Virus record (IMG/VR): IMGVR_UViG_3300045972_000348
Coordinates: 1-48,193 of that record
Direction: 5' to 3' (one strand)
Source of the DNA: a virus
DNA length: 48,193 bases
Shown: one piece after another, positions 23,684-31,166 of the stretch
Position numbering within the stretch: position 1 is the first letter of the stretch
Layout: each line of letters opens with the position of its first letter
Position numbers and translations under genes: made by a program
The notes under the pieces: generated by a model
Database searches by the model: none
The model's input: the letters and a program-made list of their open reading frames with translations, nothing else
Told to the model about the DNA's origin: nothing

Positions 23684-23691
23684 GGCGCCCC

Positions 23692-24390
23692 CTACTCGCA
23701 GGCCGCCGCGAGGCGCGGGACGATGTCGCCGATGCAGAGGCCGGCGCGGAAGAGGTCCCACCCGTCGTTCAGGCAGTCGCGGTCGAGGATGACCGGCCTC
23801 ATGTAGCCCGGCGTCTTCGTGGGCGCGTGGATGAGGATGGCGCCCTCGACCCGGATGTCCTTGGCCTCGGCCAGGAGCTGGCGGTAGCTGGCCATCTGCC
23901 CGACCTCCTTGGCGCCCACCATCGAGCCCGTCTTGTAGTCGAGCAGCCAGGGGTCGCCGGCCTTCACCTTGTACTCGGGGATGTCCCGCGGGAAGACCAC
24001 GACCCCGTCCGGCGTGCCGCCGAAGTTGAAGGCCGCGGAGACGAGCGGCTCCTCGGCGAAGACGAGCTTGGGCTCGTGCTTCAGGTACCACTCGCGGATG
24101 GCCGCGTAGGTGGCCTGGAGCTTCTGCCAGTCCTCGTCGCTCACGCCCTCGGGCCGGTCGGTGTCGACCAGGGCGTTCGGGAGCTTCGTCTCGCACAGCT
24201 CGTGGACGAGCGTCCCGTGGTCCCCTGCCGACTGGCGGGTCTGGCGCCAGTCGCGCCCCTGGCGCGCCTCCTTGGCGGCCCAGGAGCAGAGGATGTCGCT
24301 GTCCATGGTGGCGACGTACTTCAGTACGCTGGTGGAGCCGGGCAGCTTCTTCCCGGCGGCGCTTCGGTACCCCATCATCGGTCGGGCCAT
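23692..24390 (-). CDS. PD-(D/E)XK nuclease, RecB/Cas4-like exonuclease
   Basis: The 232-aa product shows the fold's elements in order: HGTLVHELCE (H63) near the start of the core, GGTPDG (D128), LLDYKTG (D151, K153), and the QMASYRQL helix (Q165, Y169). These match metal-binding and catalytic positions of RecB/Cas4-type nucleases. No four-Cys iron-sulfur cluster of true Cas4 proteins is seen. A role in end-resection for phage recombination or replication is likely, given the neighbouring prim-pol/helicase and SSB-like genes. Start: ATG at 24390, directly before the stop of the next gene. Confidence 0.82.
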   Translation of the reverse strand: MARPMMGYRSAAGKKLPGSTSVLKYVATMDSDILCSWAAKEARQGRDWRQTRQSAGDHGTLVHELCETKLPNALVDTDRPEGVSDEDWQKLQATYAAIREWYLKHEPKLVFAEEPLVSAAFNFGGTPDGVVVFPRDIPEYKVKAGDPWLLDYKTGSMVGAKEVGQMASYRQLLAEAKDIRVEGAILIHAPTKTPGYMRPVILDRDCLNDGWDLFRAGLCIGDIVPRLAAACE

Positions 24391-24696
24391 CTAGTTCTCC
24401 TCGTTGGTCAGCGTGGTGCGGCGGGTGTTCCAAGAGAGGGTGGCGGCGACCTCGCGCGCGATGGCGGTTCGCACGCCGGCCAGGGCGAGGCGCGGGTCGT
24501 TGCTCCGGGTCGCCTCGACGCAGGCCATCATCGCGGTCTGGGTGAGCTGCTCGCGGTCTGCCGGCCCGAGCCCCTTCGAGCCCTTGGCCAGCCACCCCGA
24601 GATGAGCCTCCGGTGCTTGACGATGTAGGCGGCCACGGCCTGGTCCTCGGCCTTCGAGCTGCGCTCCAGGGCGACGACGTACTCGACGAGCCTCAT
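24391..24696 (-). CDS. Small protein resembling sigma region 2 (101 aa)
   Basis: The ATG overlaps the prim-pol stop (ATGA). A helical segment with LGPADREQLTQTAMMACVEA, followed by SNDPRLALAGVRTAIAREV, resembles the 'DreDl.Q.a.laa..A...fDp' portion of sigma region 2, but there is no region 4. A stand-alone sigma-like or anti-sigma role is speculative. Being co-transcribed with replication genes, it could instead be a DNA-replication accessory. Confidence 0.45.
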   Translation of the reverse strand: MRLVEYVVALERSSKAEDQAVAAYIVKHRRLISGWLAKGSKGLGPADREQLTQTAMMACVEATRSNDPRLALAGVRTAIAREVAATLSWNTRRTTLTNEEN

Positions 24697-27071
24697 GCTG
24701 CGTCCTCCTCGGAGGTCAGGATATCGAAGGCCTGCTGGAGGTCGGGCTCGCGGGCCACGGCCTCGGCAAGCGGGAGCTGGCGCCTGGCGTCCCAGGGGAC
24801 ATGGTCCCCGCGGAGCCGCGCCTCGCGCTCCAGGCCGACGTAGACCCAGGGCCTGGTGGCCAGCACGCCGCCGGCCACCTTGGTGCGCTCCCAGCTCGGC
24901 GCGTGGCGCTCCATCTCCTGCGGGAAGCGCCCGGTGCCGAGGGCCTGGAGGCCGCTCGTCTTGCAGAAGGCGCGGTAGGTCGCGTAGACGGCCGAGACGC
25001 CGGCCATCTCGGGGCGGCCCGGGATGTCGAGGTGGTTGTAGGCGGGCAGGCCCCGCTCGTGCTCGGCCACGTTGGCCAGCCACACCGCGTCGAGGGAGCT
25101 GGCCTTCACCGCGTCGACGAACTGCTCGACCGAGCCGCGGGACGCCTCGACCGCAGCGGTGCGCGCCAGGTTCGAGTAGACCTTCATGGCCAGAGCCGGG
25201 TCGACGGTCAGCGTGGCCAGGTGCCAGGCGAAGCCCGCCAGCTCCTCGCGCCCAGCCTGCGACCACTCGTTGGTCGTGAGGTTGAAGAGCGAGTTCATGC
25301 GGGCCGTGTACTCGGCGGCCGGCTTCTCCATCTGCTTGAAGAGGACCCAGCGCGTGTCGGCCTCGCCCTCCAGGGTGACGGGCAGCGTCTGGTTCGACGT
25401 CGCCATCATCTTGATGCGGTTCGTCACCGGGAACGCGGCGGCGCCCTTGGCCTCGTGCATGAGGCGCGGCTCGCCGGTCAGGTACTTCAGCGTCGAGGTC
25501 GCGTGCGCCACCTCGCCGGCCTCGATTTCGCCGACCGTCAGGAAGAGCTTGGTGACGAAGTGGCTGGTGAAGCGGCCGCTCACGTCCTCGTTGCGGACGG
25601 TGGCGCAGTTCTCCTCGCCCATCATCTCGGTCATGGCGCGAGCGATGAGCGACTTGCCCGTGCGCTGCGAGCCGTAGAAGACGGGCACCGTGCGGAGCAT
25701 CCGAGCTGGGTTCTGGGCAGCGAAGGCCAGCCAGTTCAGCAGCCAGGCCTTCCCCTCGGGGTCGCCGGCCGTCAGGAAGCCGAGCACCTCATCGAGCACC
25801 GGGAACGTGGCCGGCGCCGGCACGACGCGCGAGGGCTTGTAGTTGTTGAGCACGAGGTCGCCGTGCTCGTCGCGGAAGCTCGCCGGCTGGGCCGGGTCGC
25901 AGTCGACGCGCGCCGCGATGGGGATGGCCCAGTTCTTCAGGGCGCTGCGGGCAGCGTTCGCCGTCATGCCGGCAGCCACCAGGGTGCCCACCGCGGCCTT
26001 GTCGTTCATCGGGTTGGCGAGCTGCCATGTTCCGTTTCGTCGGTCGCGCGCCACATAGGCCTGCATGGCCTGGACGTAGGCCAGCGGCGCGGTGGCGGGG
26101 TTCGGGCCTGGCCGGACGGGCGCCTCGGCCTCCTCGGGCTCGTCGGCGGCGGGCTGCGCGGCCTCGGGCGTGAAGGCGGGCAGAGCCGGGAAGGTCTGGA
26201 CGTCGTGCTGGCGGTCCAGGCCGGCGCCGAGCTGGGCCTCACTGTTCTGGATGGCGCGGCGCAGCTCGTACTCGGTCCAGGGCGGGGTGGCCAGGCGCTG
26301 GGACCACTCGTTCAGGGCCTCGTAGGCCTCGTCCTCGCCGCGCGACATCTCCTTCGCGTGGAAGGCGGCGGCCATCATCACCGCGTTGCCGCCCGCGCCC
26401 TGGATGCTGGGCTCGTTCAGCGTGGCCATGTAGCGTGCGCGCCGCTCGGACTCGAAGGCCACGTTCTGCGGCAGCTCGATAGTGACGAGCCCGGCCGGGC
26501 GCGCCTTCTCCAGGGCCGCCGCGTTGTGCTGGCTGACCATGGAGTCGAGGAAGTCGGGCTGGGCGGCCGGCTGGGCCAGCAGCTCCAGCCAGGGCGCGGG
26601 GAGGTCGGCCATCACGTCGGGGCAGCCCTGCGCCCAGACGTAGGAGATGCCGTCGAGCACGGTGGGCGGGAGCACGACCTGGCCGCCCTGGCCGCGGACG
26701 TCGATGGCCGGGCCCACCTTGGCCACGCTGTTCTTGATGACCACGCCGGCCGGGATGCGGAAGAAGCGATGCTGGCCGCCCGAGGGCGTGCAGCTCGTGA
26801 GCGTCGGGGGGAGCCAGGGCAGCGCGTTCAGCGAGTCGATGCCGCGGGCGTCCGGCTTGACGTCGAGGTCGATGACGATGAAGCCCTCGCCGGTCACCGT
26901 GCCGATGCCGTGCCCCGTGCTGGCCGCCAGGAAGGCGCGCTCGACCTCGATGCGGCTGCGGCCGACCTGGCCCTGCCAGCCCGAGTCGACGGGCAGCTTG
27001 CTGTTCGGGCGCTCGACGATGGGGTGGAACCCGAGCGCGTGAAGGCGCGCTGCCTCGGCAACGTGGCTCAC
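24693..27071 (-). CDS. Bifunctional prim-pol and SF3-type helicase
   Basis: The 792-aa product starts at a GTG overlapping the upstream stop by 4 bases. Residues 1-200 form a prim-pol domain (PF09250-type): IVIDLDVK carries catalytic D68 and D70, and TPSGGQHRFF carries H101. A middle linker is Pro/Glu-rich (about 310-345). The C-terminal helicase (about 420-640) has a Walker A loop, VPVFYGSQRTGKS, near residue 470, an acidic LFLTVGEIE segment and a sensor-like MMATSNQ. These features match virus-type primase-helicases with a DUF5906/D5-like ATPase. It likely makes primers and unwinds DNA at the origin. No separate DNA polymerase is visible, so the host polymerase presumably extends. Confidence 0.88.
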   Translation of the reverse strand: MSHVAEAARLHALGFHPIVERPNSKLPVDSGWQGQVGRSRIEVERAFLAASTGHGIGTVTGEGFIVIDLDVKPDARGIDSLNALPWLPPTLTSCTPSGGQHRFFRIPAGVVIKNSVAKVGPAIDVRGQGGQVVLPPTVLDGISYVWAQGCPDVMADLPAPWLELLAQPAAQPDFLDSMVSQHNAAALEKARPAGLVTIELPQNVAFESERRARYMATLNEPSIQGAGGNAVMMAAAFHAKEMSRGEDEAYEALNEWSQRLATPPWTEYELRRAIQNSEAQLGAGLDRQHDVQTFPALPAFTPEAAQPAADEPEEAEAPVRPGPNPATAPLAYVQAMQAYVARDRRNGTWQLANPMNDKAAVGTLVAAGMTANAARSALKNWAIPIAARVDCDPAQPASFRDEHGDLVLNNYKPSRVVPAPATFPVLDEVLGFLTAGDPEGKAWLLNWLAFAAQNPARMLRTVPVFYGSQRTGKSLIARAMTEMMGEENCATVRNEDVSGRFTSHFVTKLFLTVGEIEAGEVAHATSTLKYLTGEPRLMHEAKGAAAFPVTNRIKMMATSNQTLPVTLEGEADTRWVLFKQMEKPAAEYTARMNSLFNLTTNEWSQAGREELAGFAWHLATLTVDPALAMKVYSNLARTAAVEASRGSVEQFVDAVKASSLDAVWLANVAEHERGLPAYNHLDIPGRPEMAGVSAVYATYRAFCKTSGLQALGTGRFPQEMERHAPSWERTKVAGGVLATRPWVYVGLEREARLRGDHVPWDARRQLPLAEAVAREPDLQQAFDILTSEEDAA

Positions 27072-27409
27072 GAGAGGTCCCCGACCAGCGTGGTGAGGAA
27101 GGCCAGGAGCTGCGGCCCGTACTGCTCGTCGCACGCCTGGCCGAGGCTCCCCTGGGTCAGCTCGTGCATCAGGGACGCGATGGTCACGCGCACCGGGGAC
27201 CACGAGTCCTCCAGCCCGTAGCAGGAGCAATGGCTGGCCTCGACCGTGAAGAGGCCGGCCTCGTCGCGGCAGAGGACGAAGGCCTTGCCGCAGTAGTCGC
27301 CGTCACCGTAGACCGCGAAGAGGACGATGGAGTCCTCGGGCTGCTCGATGTGGAAGTCGCGGAAGACGTCGGCCGCGGTGCGCCAGCGGCCCATGAAGAT
27401 GGGGGTCAC
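27068..27409 (-). CDS. Conserved hypothetical phage protein (113 aa) with HCSCYG motif
   Basis: I chose the GTG at 27409 because AGGAG lies 5 bases before it. The product has a FRDF...LFAVYGDGDYCGKAFVL segment, then ASHCSCYGLEDSW, a Cys/His/Trp cluster I have seen in uncharacterised phage and mobile-element proteins. It is alpha/beta with no membrane segment. It lies directly upstream of the prim-pol gene with a 4-base overlap, so it may assist replication, but the function is unknown. Confidence 0.6.
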   Translation of the reverse strand: MTPIFMGRWRTAADVFRDFHIEQPEDSIVLFAVYGDGDYCGKAFVLCRDEAGLFTVEASHCSCYGLEDSWSPVRVTIASLMHELTQGSLGQACDEQYGPQLLAFLTTLVGDLS

Positions 27410-27513
27410 GGTTGCTCCTGAAGATGGTGGGGATGGGGCCCTACAGCGCGTGCTTGCGTGTCGCCTGGTCCGAGATGCGCGCCCCCTCGGCCGGCTGCCT
27501 CCCGCCCCCGCGG

Positions 27514-27873
27514 TTAGCTGTCCTTCAGGCCCTCGACGCCGACGCTGAACGTCTTGAACTGGCGCGCCTTGCCGTCGCCGCCGACCTTCGGCGGGAGCAG
27601 CTTCTTGCTCTCGAAGGTGAGCTGGAAGCGGGTCTGGCCGAGGACGATGCTCTCCTCGACCTTCTTGACCTTGGCGGCCGCGTCGAACGGGAGGGGCACG
27701 TTGTGCTTCTGGCCGTCCTCGTCCACGCCGATGAAGAAGTTGTCCTTCGAGCCGAACTGGTTGGGCTTGTCCCAGACCGGCATCTCGGTGACGGTGACGG
27801 TGATGCTGTCGCCGACCGACTTCCACTTGAAGAAGTTGAGGTTGTTGTCGCGCTCGACGGTCTGCATGGCCAT
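27514..27873 (-). CDS. Possible single-strand DNA-binding protein (119 aa)
   Basis: The start is the ATG after AGGAGG. Beta-rich sequence (LNFFKWKSVGDSITVTVTEM, NFFIGVDEDGQKHNVPLPF, TRFQLTFESKKLL) suggests an OB-like fold that could bind single-stranded DNA, and the aromatic and basic residues fit. No acidic C-terminal tail typical of bacterial SSB is evident beyond EGLKDS. It is the first gene of the leftward replication operon, downstream of the conserved promoter element at 27909. The SSB identity is inferred from position and composition. Confidence 0.5.
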   Translation of the reverse strand: MAMQTVERDNNLNFFKWKSVGDSITVTVTEMPVWDKPNQFGSKDNFFIGVDEDGQKHNVPLPFDAAAKVKKVEESIVLGQTRFQLTFESKKLLPPKVGGDGKARQFKTFSVGVEGLKDS

Positions 27874-27908
27874 GGTTCTTTGCCCTCCTGGGGCGGTTCG
27901 TGTGCCTG

Positions 27909-27930
27909 GTTCTAGGCCCTGGGCCTGACA
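27909..27930 (-). promoter_or_regulatory. Conserved 22-nt leftward promoter-like element, copy 3
   Basis: On the minus strand TGTCAG is followed 16 bases later by TAGAAC. A second CTGTCA box lies 11 bases upstream, giving a direct repeat. The downstream sequence (27901-27930) matches the copy at 31107-31135 at 27 of 29 positions. It would drive the SSB-like/prim-pol operon. Confidence 0.65.
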
Positions 27931-27935
27931 GGACA

Positions 27936-27964
27936 TTGACAGGATTTCGGCATAGGAGTAGCGT
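27936..27964 (+). promoter_or_regulatory. Sigma70-type rightward promoter, divergent from copy 3
   Basis: TTGACA (27936-27941) and TAGCGT (27959-27964) are separated by exactly 17 bases. The start would fall near 27971, 26 bases before the ATG of the rightward 138-aa gene. The -35 overlaps the upstream box of the leftward element, so the two promoters could be regulated together. Confidence 0.75.
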
Positions 27965-27996
27965 GTGGGTCAGCAGCTCACCCAAAGGAGCACGAC

Positions 27997-28413
27997 ATGG
28001 CCGCCACCGCAGTCACCCGCGTCTTCCTCGCCGATGGCTCGCCCCTCGGGCACCTCGAAGGCTTCCACGACCCGCGCTGGCTGAAGAGCAACGACGTCTT
28101 CGGCCTCGACGGCATCCGGCTCCCCTGGAACACCAAGCTGCCCGAGGGGCTGGTCTTCGAGCAGCTCCCGCCCGGCGGCAAGGTCGCCAAGGGGCTGCGC
28201 GCGATGACGAAGGCGGCCTACGAGGCAAAGGAGGCCCGCGAGCGCGTCGTCAGGAACGCCACCCTCAACGCCGCCACCGCGAAGGTCTACGAGGCCCTGG
28301 CGGCCGCCGGCCTCGCGCCGGGCCGGGTCGGGGGCTACGGGCACGGCTCGATGAGCATCAGCGTCGATGGCGTCAGCGTCTCCATCGGCCTCACGGCCCA
28401 CTTCCACGAGTAG
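27997..28413 (+). CDS. Hypothetical protein (138 aa), divergently transcribed
   Basis: The ATG follows AAAGGAG. The N-terminal half (VFLADGSPLGHLEGF, VFGLDGIRLPW) is beta-rich, then come a helix with KAAYEAKEARERVV and a Gly/Ser-rich C-terminus (GGYGHGSMSISVDG). No family is recognised and there is no clear helix-turn-helix. It has its own promoter opposite the replication operon, a position where a lysogeny or early regulator is often found, so a regulatory role is possible but not shown. Confidence 0.6.
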   Translation: MAATAVTRVFLADGSPLGHLEGFHDPRWLKSNDVFGLDGIRLPWNTKLPEGLVFEQLPPGGKVAKGLRAMTKAAYEAKEARERVVRNATLNAATAKVYEALAAAGLAPGRVGGYGHGSMSISVDGVSVSIGLTAHFHE

Positions 28414-28449
28414 CAGCTCACCCCAACGTCTCGAAGGGAGGTGACCAAC

Positions 28450-28629
28450 ATGGACAAGCCCCAGCGCATCCCCGGCGTGATGTCGACCGACGACATCTGC
28501 CGGACCATCATCCTGGCCCTCAGCTCGCCGCTCTACATGGCGAGCCGGCCCAGCCGGGAGCACGTTCTCCAGCTCGCTCGCGAGCACGGCATCACCGCGG
28601 AGCAGCTCCTGCTCTGCCGTATGCCGTAG
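28450..28629 (+). CDS. Small hypothetical protein (59 aa)
   Basis: The ATG at 28450 lies 8 bases after AGGGAGG; a GTG 9 bases earlier is within the ribosome site and is less likely. The product has MSTDDICRTIILAL and a C-terminal helix (SREHVLQLAREHGI), with no membrane segment or known motif. It is co-transcribed with the 138-aa gene and followed by a hairpin terminator. Confidence 0.5.
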   Translation: MDKPQRIPGVMSTDDICRTIILALSSPLYMASRPSREHVLQLAREHGITAEQLLLCRMP

Positions 28630-28649
28630 CAGCACGCAGCTCGAAGCAC

Positions 28650-28681
28650 CGAAGGGCCCCCAGGACATCGGGGGCCCTTCG
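28650..28681. terminator. 12-bp hairpin between converging genes, probable bidirectional terminator
   Basis: CGAAGGGCCCCC pairs perfectly with GGGGGCCCTTCG across an 8-nt loop. It lies between the end of the rightward unit and the end of the leftward 101-aa gene. There is no long T-run on either side. Confidence 0.65.
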
Positions 28682-28685
28682 TCGT

Positions 28686-28991
28686 TCACGGCATGAGCCG
28701 CCAGAAGTACCAATGCCGGTAGCGGTCCTCCCACGGCAGCGCGTGCGAGGCGGCGGGGTTCAGCTCCTGCATCTGCTCGCGCTTCCAGAGCTGGATGTCG
28801 ACCTGGGGGCCCATGCCGAACCCGCACGAGTCCTTCAGGAGGAAGTAGGAGCCCTGGTTCAGCGTCATCCTGGCCGTGCGGTAGGTGGGGCCTACGAAGC
28901 CGGCCGGGCAGCCAGGCCAGGCGCACGGCAGCGGGTCGCCGTCGAGGTTCACCTGTCGCTGGTGCTTGCAGTCGTCGTGGCGGTAGGCCAT
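28686..28991 (-). CDS. Hypothetical protein (101 aa)
   Basis: The product has CKHQ near the N-terminus and CAWPGC about 13 residues later, a possible metal site, then aromatic-rich, polar sequence ending WYFWRLMP. No family is recognised. The ATG overlaps the stop of the upstream membrane protein. It is last in the leftward operon that ends at the 28650 hairpin. Confidence 0.5.
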   Translation of the reverse strand: MAYRHDDCKHQRQVNLDGDPLPCAWPGCPAGFVGPTYRTARMTLNQGSYFLLKDSCGFGMGPQVDIQLWKREQMQELNPAASHALPWEDRYRHWYFWRLMP

Positions 28992-29488
28992 CAGAAGGTC
29001 CCCATGAGCTGGAGCCGGACAGAGGGCTCGGTGTCTGCTGCGATGCCGAGCCAGAAGGGCCCAGCGACTCGGTAGGCGAGCTGGCCCCCGTAGCGGAGGG
29101 CCAGGCTCGGGCTGGCGCCCACGCTGGCGCCCAGGAGCCACCTGGGCTGCGACGTCGTGATGGTGGCCGAGTGGAGCTGCTCCTCGACCTTGCCCTGGCC
29201 GTCCTGCACGCGGTCGGTGACCACGGGGCCGCGCTCGACGGTGCGGACCACGATGCGCTCGGGCCCGGCTGGTCCTGGGATGGTGCGCGTCACGACCTGA
29301 ACGCGGACGGGTCCCTCGACCTTCTTCTCGACGACGCGCTCGCGGTACTCGACTCGGTCGCGGTACTCGACCTTCGTCTCGACGCGGGCTGCCTGCGAGG
29401 CCGTGTAGCGCCCCGCCGCGAAGGCCCCGGCACAGAGGGCCAGCGCGGCGAGGGCTAGGAGGACCAGGCGCTTCAGGCCTTCAGCCAC
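28991..29488 (-). CDS. Membrane-anchored protein with helical stalk and beta-rich C-terminus (165 aa)
   Basis: The GTG at 29488 gives an N-terminal basic residue and hydrophobic segment (about 9-30, LVLLALAALALCAGAFAAG), then a charged heptad-like region (YRDRVEYRERVVEKK), a Gly/Pro linker and a beta-rich C-terminal part (WLLGASVGASPSLALRYGG). Such proteins can span the periplasm like spanins or anchor surface structures. The start lies 16 bases inside the upstream coding frame. It is transcribed leftward with early genes, not with the lysis cassette. Confidence 0.5.
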   Translation of the reverse strand: MAEGLKRLVLLALAALALCAGAFAAGRYTASQAARVETKVEYRDRVEYRERVVEKKVEGPVRVQVVTRTIPGPAGPERIVVRTVERGPVVTDRVQDGQGKVEEQLHSATITTSQPRWLLGASVGASPSLALRYGGQLAYRVAGPFWLGIAADTEPSVRLQLMGTF

Positions 29489-30102
29489 GTCTTCACCATG
29501 ACGTAGGCCGTGCAGGCGCCCACCAGGGCGGCGTTGTTGTCGCCCCACTGCTTCTTGGCCTCCATGGAGCAGCCGTCGCAGGCCTTGTCGACCTTCTGCG
29601 CGACCAAGGCCAGCTTGGCCTTGGAGTCGTCGAGGGCCTTCTGCATCTCGGCCCGCTCGTTGACCAGCTCGTCGACCTTGTCGCTCAGCTCCTCGCTGGC
29701 GTTCTCGGCCTCGACCAGTTCGCTCTCGGTCTCGGCCAGCTCCGAGCGCAGGGAGGCCAGCTCGGCGCGCAGCTCGGTCAGCAGGGCCTCGCCCTTGGCG
29801 GCGCGGCGCTCCAGCTCGGTCATGGCCTCGTGCGCGGCCTGGAAGAGCTGGCCGTGGGTGAACTGCACGACGGGCGGCGGCGCGTGCCGGAAGCGGCTCA
29901 GGAAGTGCTGACCCTCCTCGCCGCTGTCGCGCTTCACGGTGACGAGCCGGTCCAGCTCGTAGTGGCCGGCCGCGGGCCGGGGCTCGATGGCCAGGACCTC
30001 GTACTCCTTGCCCTTGGTCAGGCCCCAGTTCGGCTCGCAGACCGTGAGCTTGTCGCCGACCTTGGTGTTGATGAGCTGCTGCTTGGTCTTCTCGTCGATC
30101 AT
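29473..30102 (-). CDS. Coiled-coil protein (209 aa)
   Basis: The ATG follows AAGGAGG. Residues 1-70 are a small beta-rich domain (DKLTVCEPNWGLTKGKEYEV), with an SH3-like look. Residues 90-180 are a long heptad-pattern helix (ALLTELRAELASLRSELAET and EELSDKVDELVNERAEM) predicted to form a coiled coil, followed by a Cys pair (CDGC) and a weak hydrophobic C-terminus. The function is unknown. The shape suggests a structural or scaffolding protein. Confidence 0.6.
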   Translation of the reverse strand: MIDEKTKQQLINTKVGDKLTVCEPNWGLTKGKEYEVLAIEPRPAAGHYELDRLVTVKRDSGEEGQHFLSRFRHAPPPVVQFTHGQLFQAAHEAMTELERRAAKGEALLTELRAELASLRSELAETESELVEAENASEELSDKVDELVNERAEMQKALDDSKAKLALVAQKVDKACDGCSMEAKKQWGDNNAALVGACTAYVMVKTWLKA

Positions 30103-30386
30103 CGCGTGCCCTCCTTGGGCGTGTGGTAGCGGGAACGGCAGGGACTGCATTGCGGCACGTTGCGGACCTCGCAGCGGCCGCGCTTCATGCGTCGGAACGT
30201 GGTGGGGAAGAGCAGGCCGCACCGCGAGCAGACGGTGAGCAGCGAGCCCTTCGGCGTGAGGTACTGGTGCTTCAGGACGATGACGTCGCCCAGGCTGTAG
30301 GCCCCGTGGTTCACGACCGTCCTGATGGTCGTGTCGGGCTCCAGGCTGGGGCGGGTGGGTGCGGTGATGGTGACCGACAGCGGCAT
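30099..30386 (-). CDS. Small two-knuckle zinc-ribbon protein (95 aa)
   Basis: The product has CSRCG (about residues 54-58) and CSPCRSRYH near the end, with a basic segment between (TTFRRMKRGRCEVRN). Four Cys in two CxxC pairs could bind one zinc ion. The N-terminal 45 residues are beta-rich. A role in nucleic-acid binding is plausible. It overlaps neighbours by 4 bases and 1 base. Confidence 0.6.
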   Translation of the reverse strand: MPLSVTITAPTRPSLEPDTTIRTVVNHGAYSLGDVIVLKHQYLTPKGSLLTVCSRCGLLFPTTFRRMKRGRCEVRNVPQCSPCRSRYHTPKEGTR

Positions 30387-30565
30387 CAGGCGGCTCCTTT
30401 GGGCTTGTGCGGCAGCTCGCCCTCGAACGGGCGAAGGACGTTGAAGGGGCAGACGCGCATCGAGCAGGCGTCGCAGCGCATGGGGCGCAGGTCGCAGGCG
30501 AGCGGGACCAGGGGGAACTGGGCGTTCGGCTGTTGGGCCGGTGGGACGAGGCGAAGGTGGGTCAT
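30386..30565 (-). CDS. Small Cys-rich protein (59 aa)
   Basis: The core contains MRCDACSMRVC with a further upstream Cys, consistent with a metal-binding knuckle, inside a Pro-rich sequence. It starts within the stop of the HNH nuclease gene (ATGA). Function unknown. Confidence 0.5.
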   Translation of the reverse strand: MTHLRLVPPAQQPNAQFPLVPLACDLRPMRCDACSMRVCPFNVLRPFEGELPHKPKGAA

Positions 30566-31107
30566 GCGGCCTCGCACAGCTCGGGCTCGAAGTGGGCCTG
30601 GTAGCGGTCGACGTAGCGGGCCGTGGCGCGGAGGTCGCGCGAGCTGTCGCGGCAGAGGCCGATGGCCGTGTTGTGCTGGGGGCAGACGATGCCGCGGTGG
30701 CCCGAGGGGTCGTGCGCGTGCTTGTCGTGGTCGTGGTCGAGGCAGGTGGGCTCGCGCTCGCAGCCATCGATGGCGCAGCGGTGGCCCTGCGCGGCGAGCT
30801 TGGCCTCCCAGTCCGCGGGCGTCAGGCCGAAGCGGGTGCTGAGAGTCCAGACCTGGCGGCGGGTCCAGCCCGGCCAGGCGGGATGCTCCAGCTTCGCGGC
30901 GGCCCGGTTCCTGGCGCGGGCGTTTGGCCTGCCCTGGGCGGCCAGCACGCGGCGGGAGCAAGTCCAGCCCGGTGGGGTGCGGTACAGGCGCGCCCCCGGC
31001 CCGCACACCGAGCAGTTCCCGGTCGCCGAGCCATCAGGCGCGACCTTGGCGTCGCTGATGCGGTGGCGTGGCGCCTTGGCTGGCGCGGGCTGGATGGCCA
31101 GGCTCAT
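30562..31107 (-). CDS. Recombination endonuclease VII-type HNH nuclease
   Basis: The 181-aa product carries the Endo VII fold signature: CAIDGC (C111, C116), LDHDHD with the catalytic His region (124-128), GIVCPQHN (C142, H145, N146) and a C-terminal helix. The second zinc knuckle has His145 in place of the usual Cys, a conservative zinc-ligand change. An extra N-terminal Cys pair (C32, C35) and C50 precede a basic linker. Endo VII enzymes resolve branched DNA before packaging. It is the first gene of the leftward operon, directly downstream of promoter-like copy 4. A homing HNH role is a possible alternative. Confidence 0.8.
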   Translation of the reverse strand: MSLAIQPAPAKAPRHRISDAKVAPDGSATGNCSVCGPGARLYRTPPGWTCSRRVLAAQGRPNARARNRAAAKLEHPAWPGWTRRQVWTLSTRFGLTPADWEAKLAAQGHRCAIDGCEREPTCLDHDHDKHAHDPSGHRGIVCPQHNTAIGLCRDSSRDLRATARYVDRYQAHFEPELCEAA

Positions 31108-31114
31108 GTGCCTG

Positions 31115-31136
31115 GTTTTAGGCCCCGGGCCTGACT
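31115..31136 (-). promoter_or_regulatory. Conserved 22-nt leftward promoter-like element, copy 4
   Basis: On the minus strand AGTCAG is followed 16 bases later by TAAAAC. If TAAAAC is the -10, transcription would begin at about 31108, one base from or at the ATG (31105-31107), so the message may be leaderless. Confidence 0.6.
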
Positions 31137-31166
31137 TGCCGGCAGGCTCTCGGCACACAATCGACA

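Noticed and set aside
24801-27221. An 806-codon rightward frame opposite the prim-pol gene
   Set aside because: Same shadow effect; the minus strand has clear prim-pol and helicase motifs.
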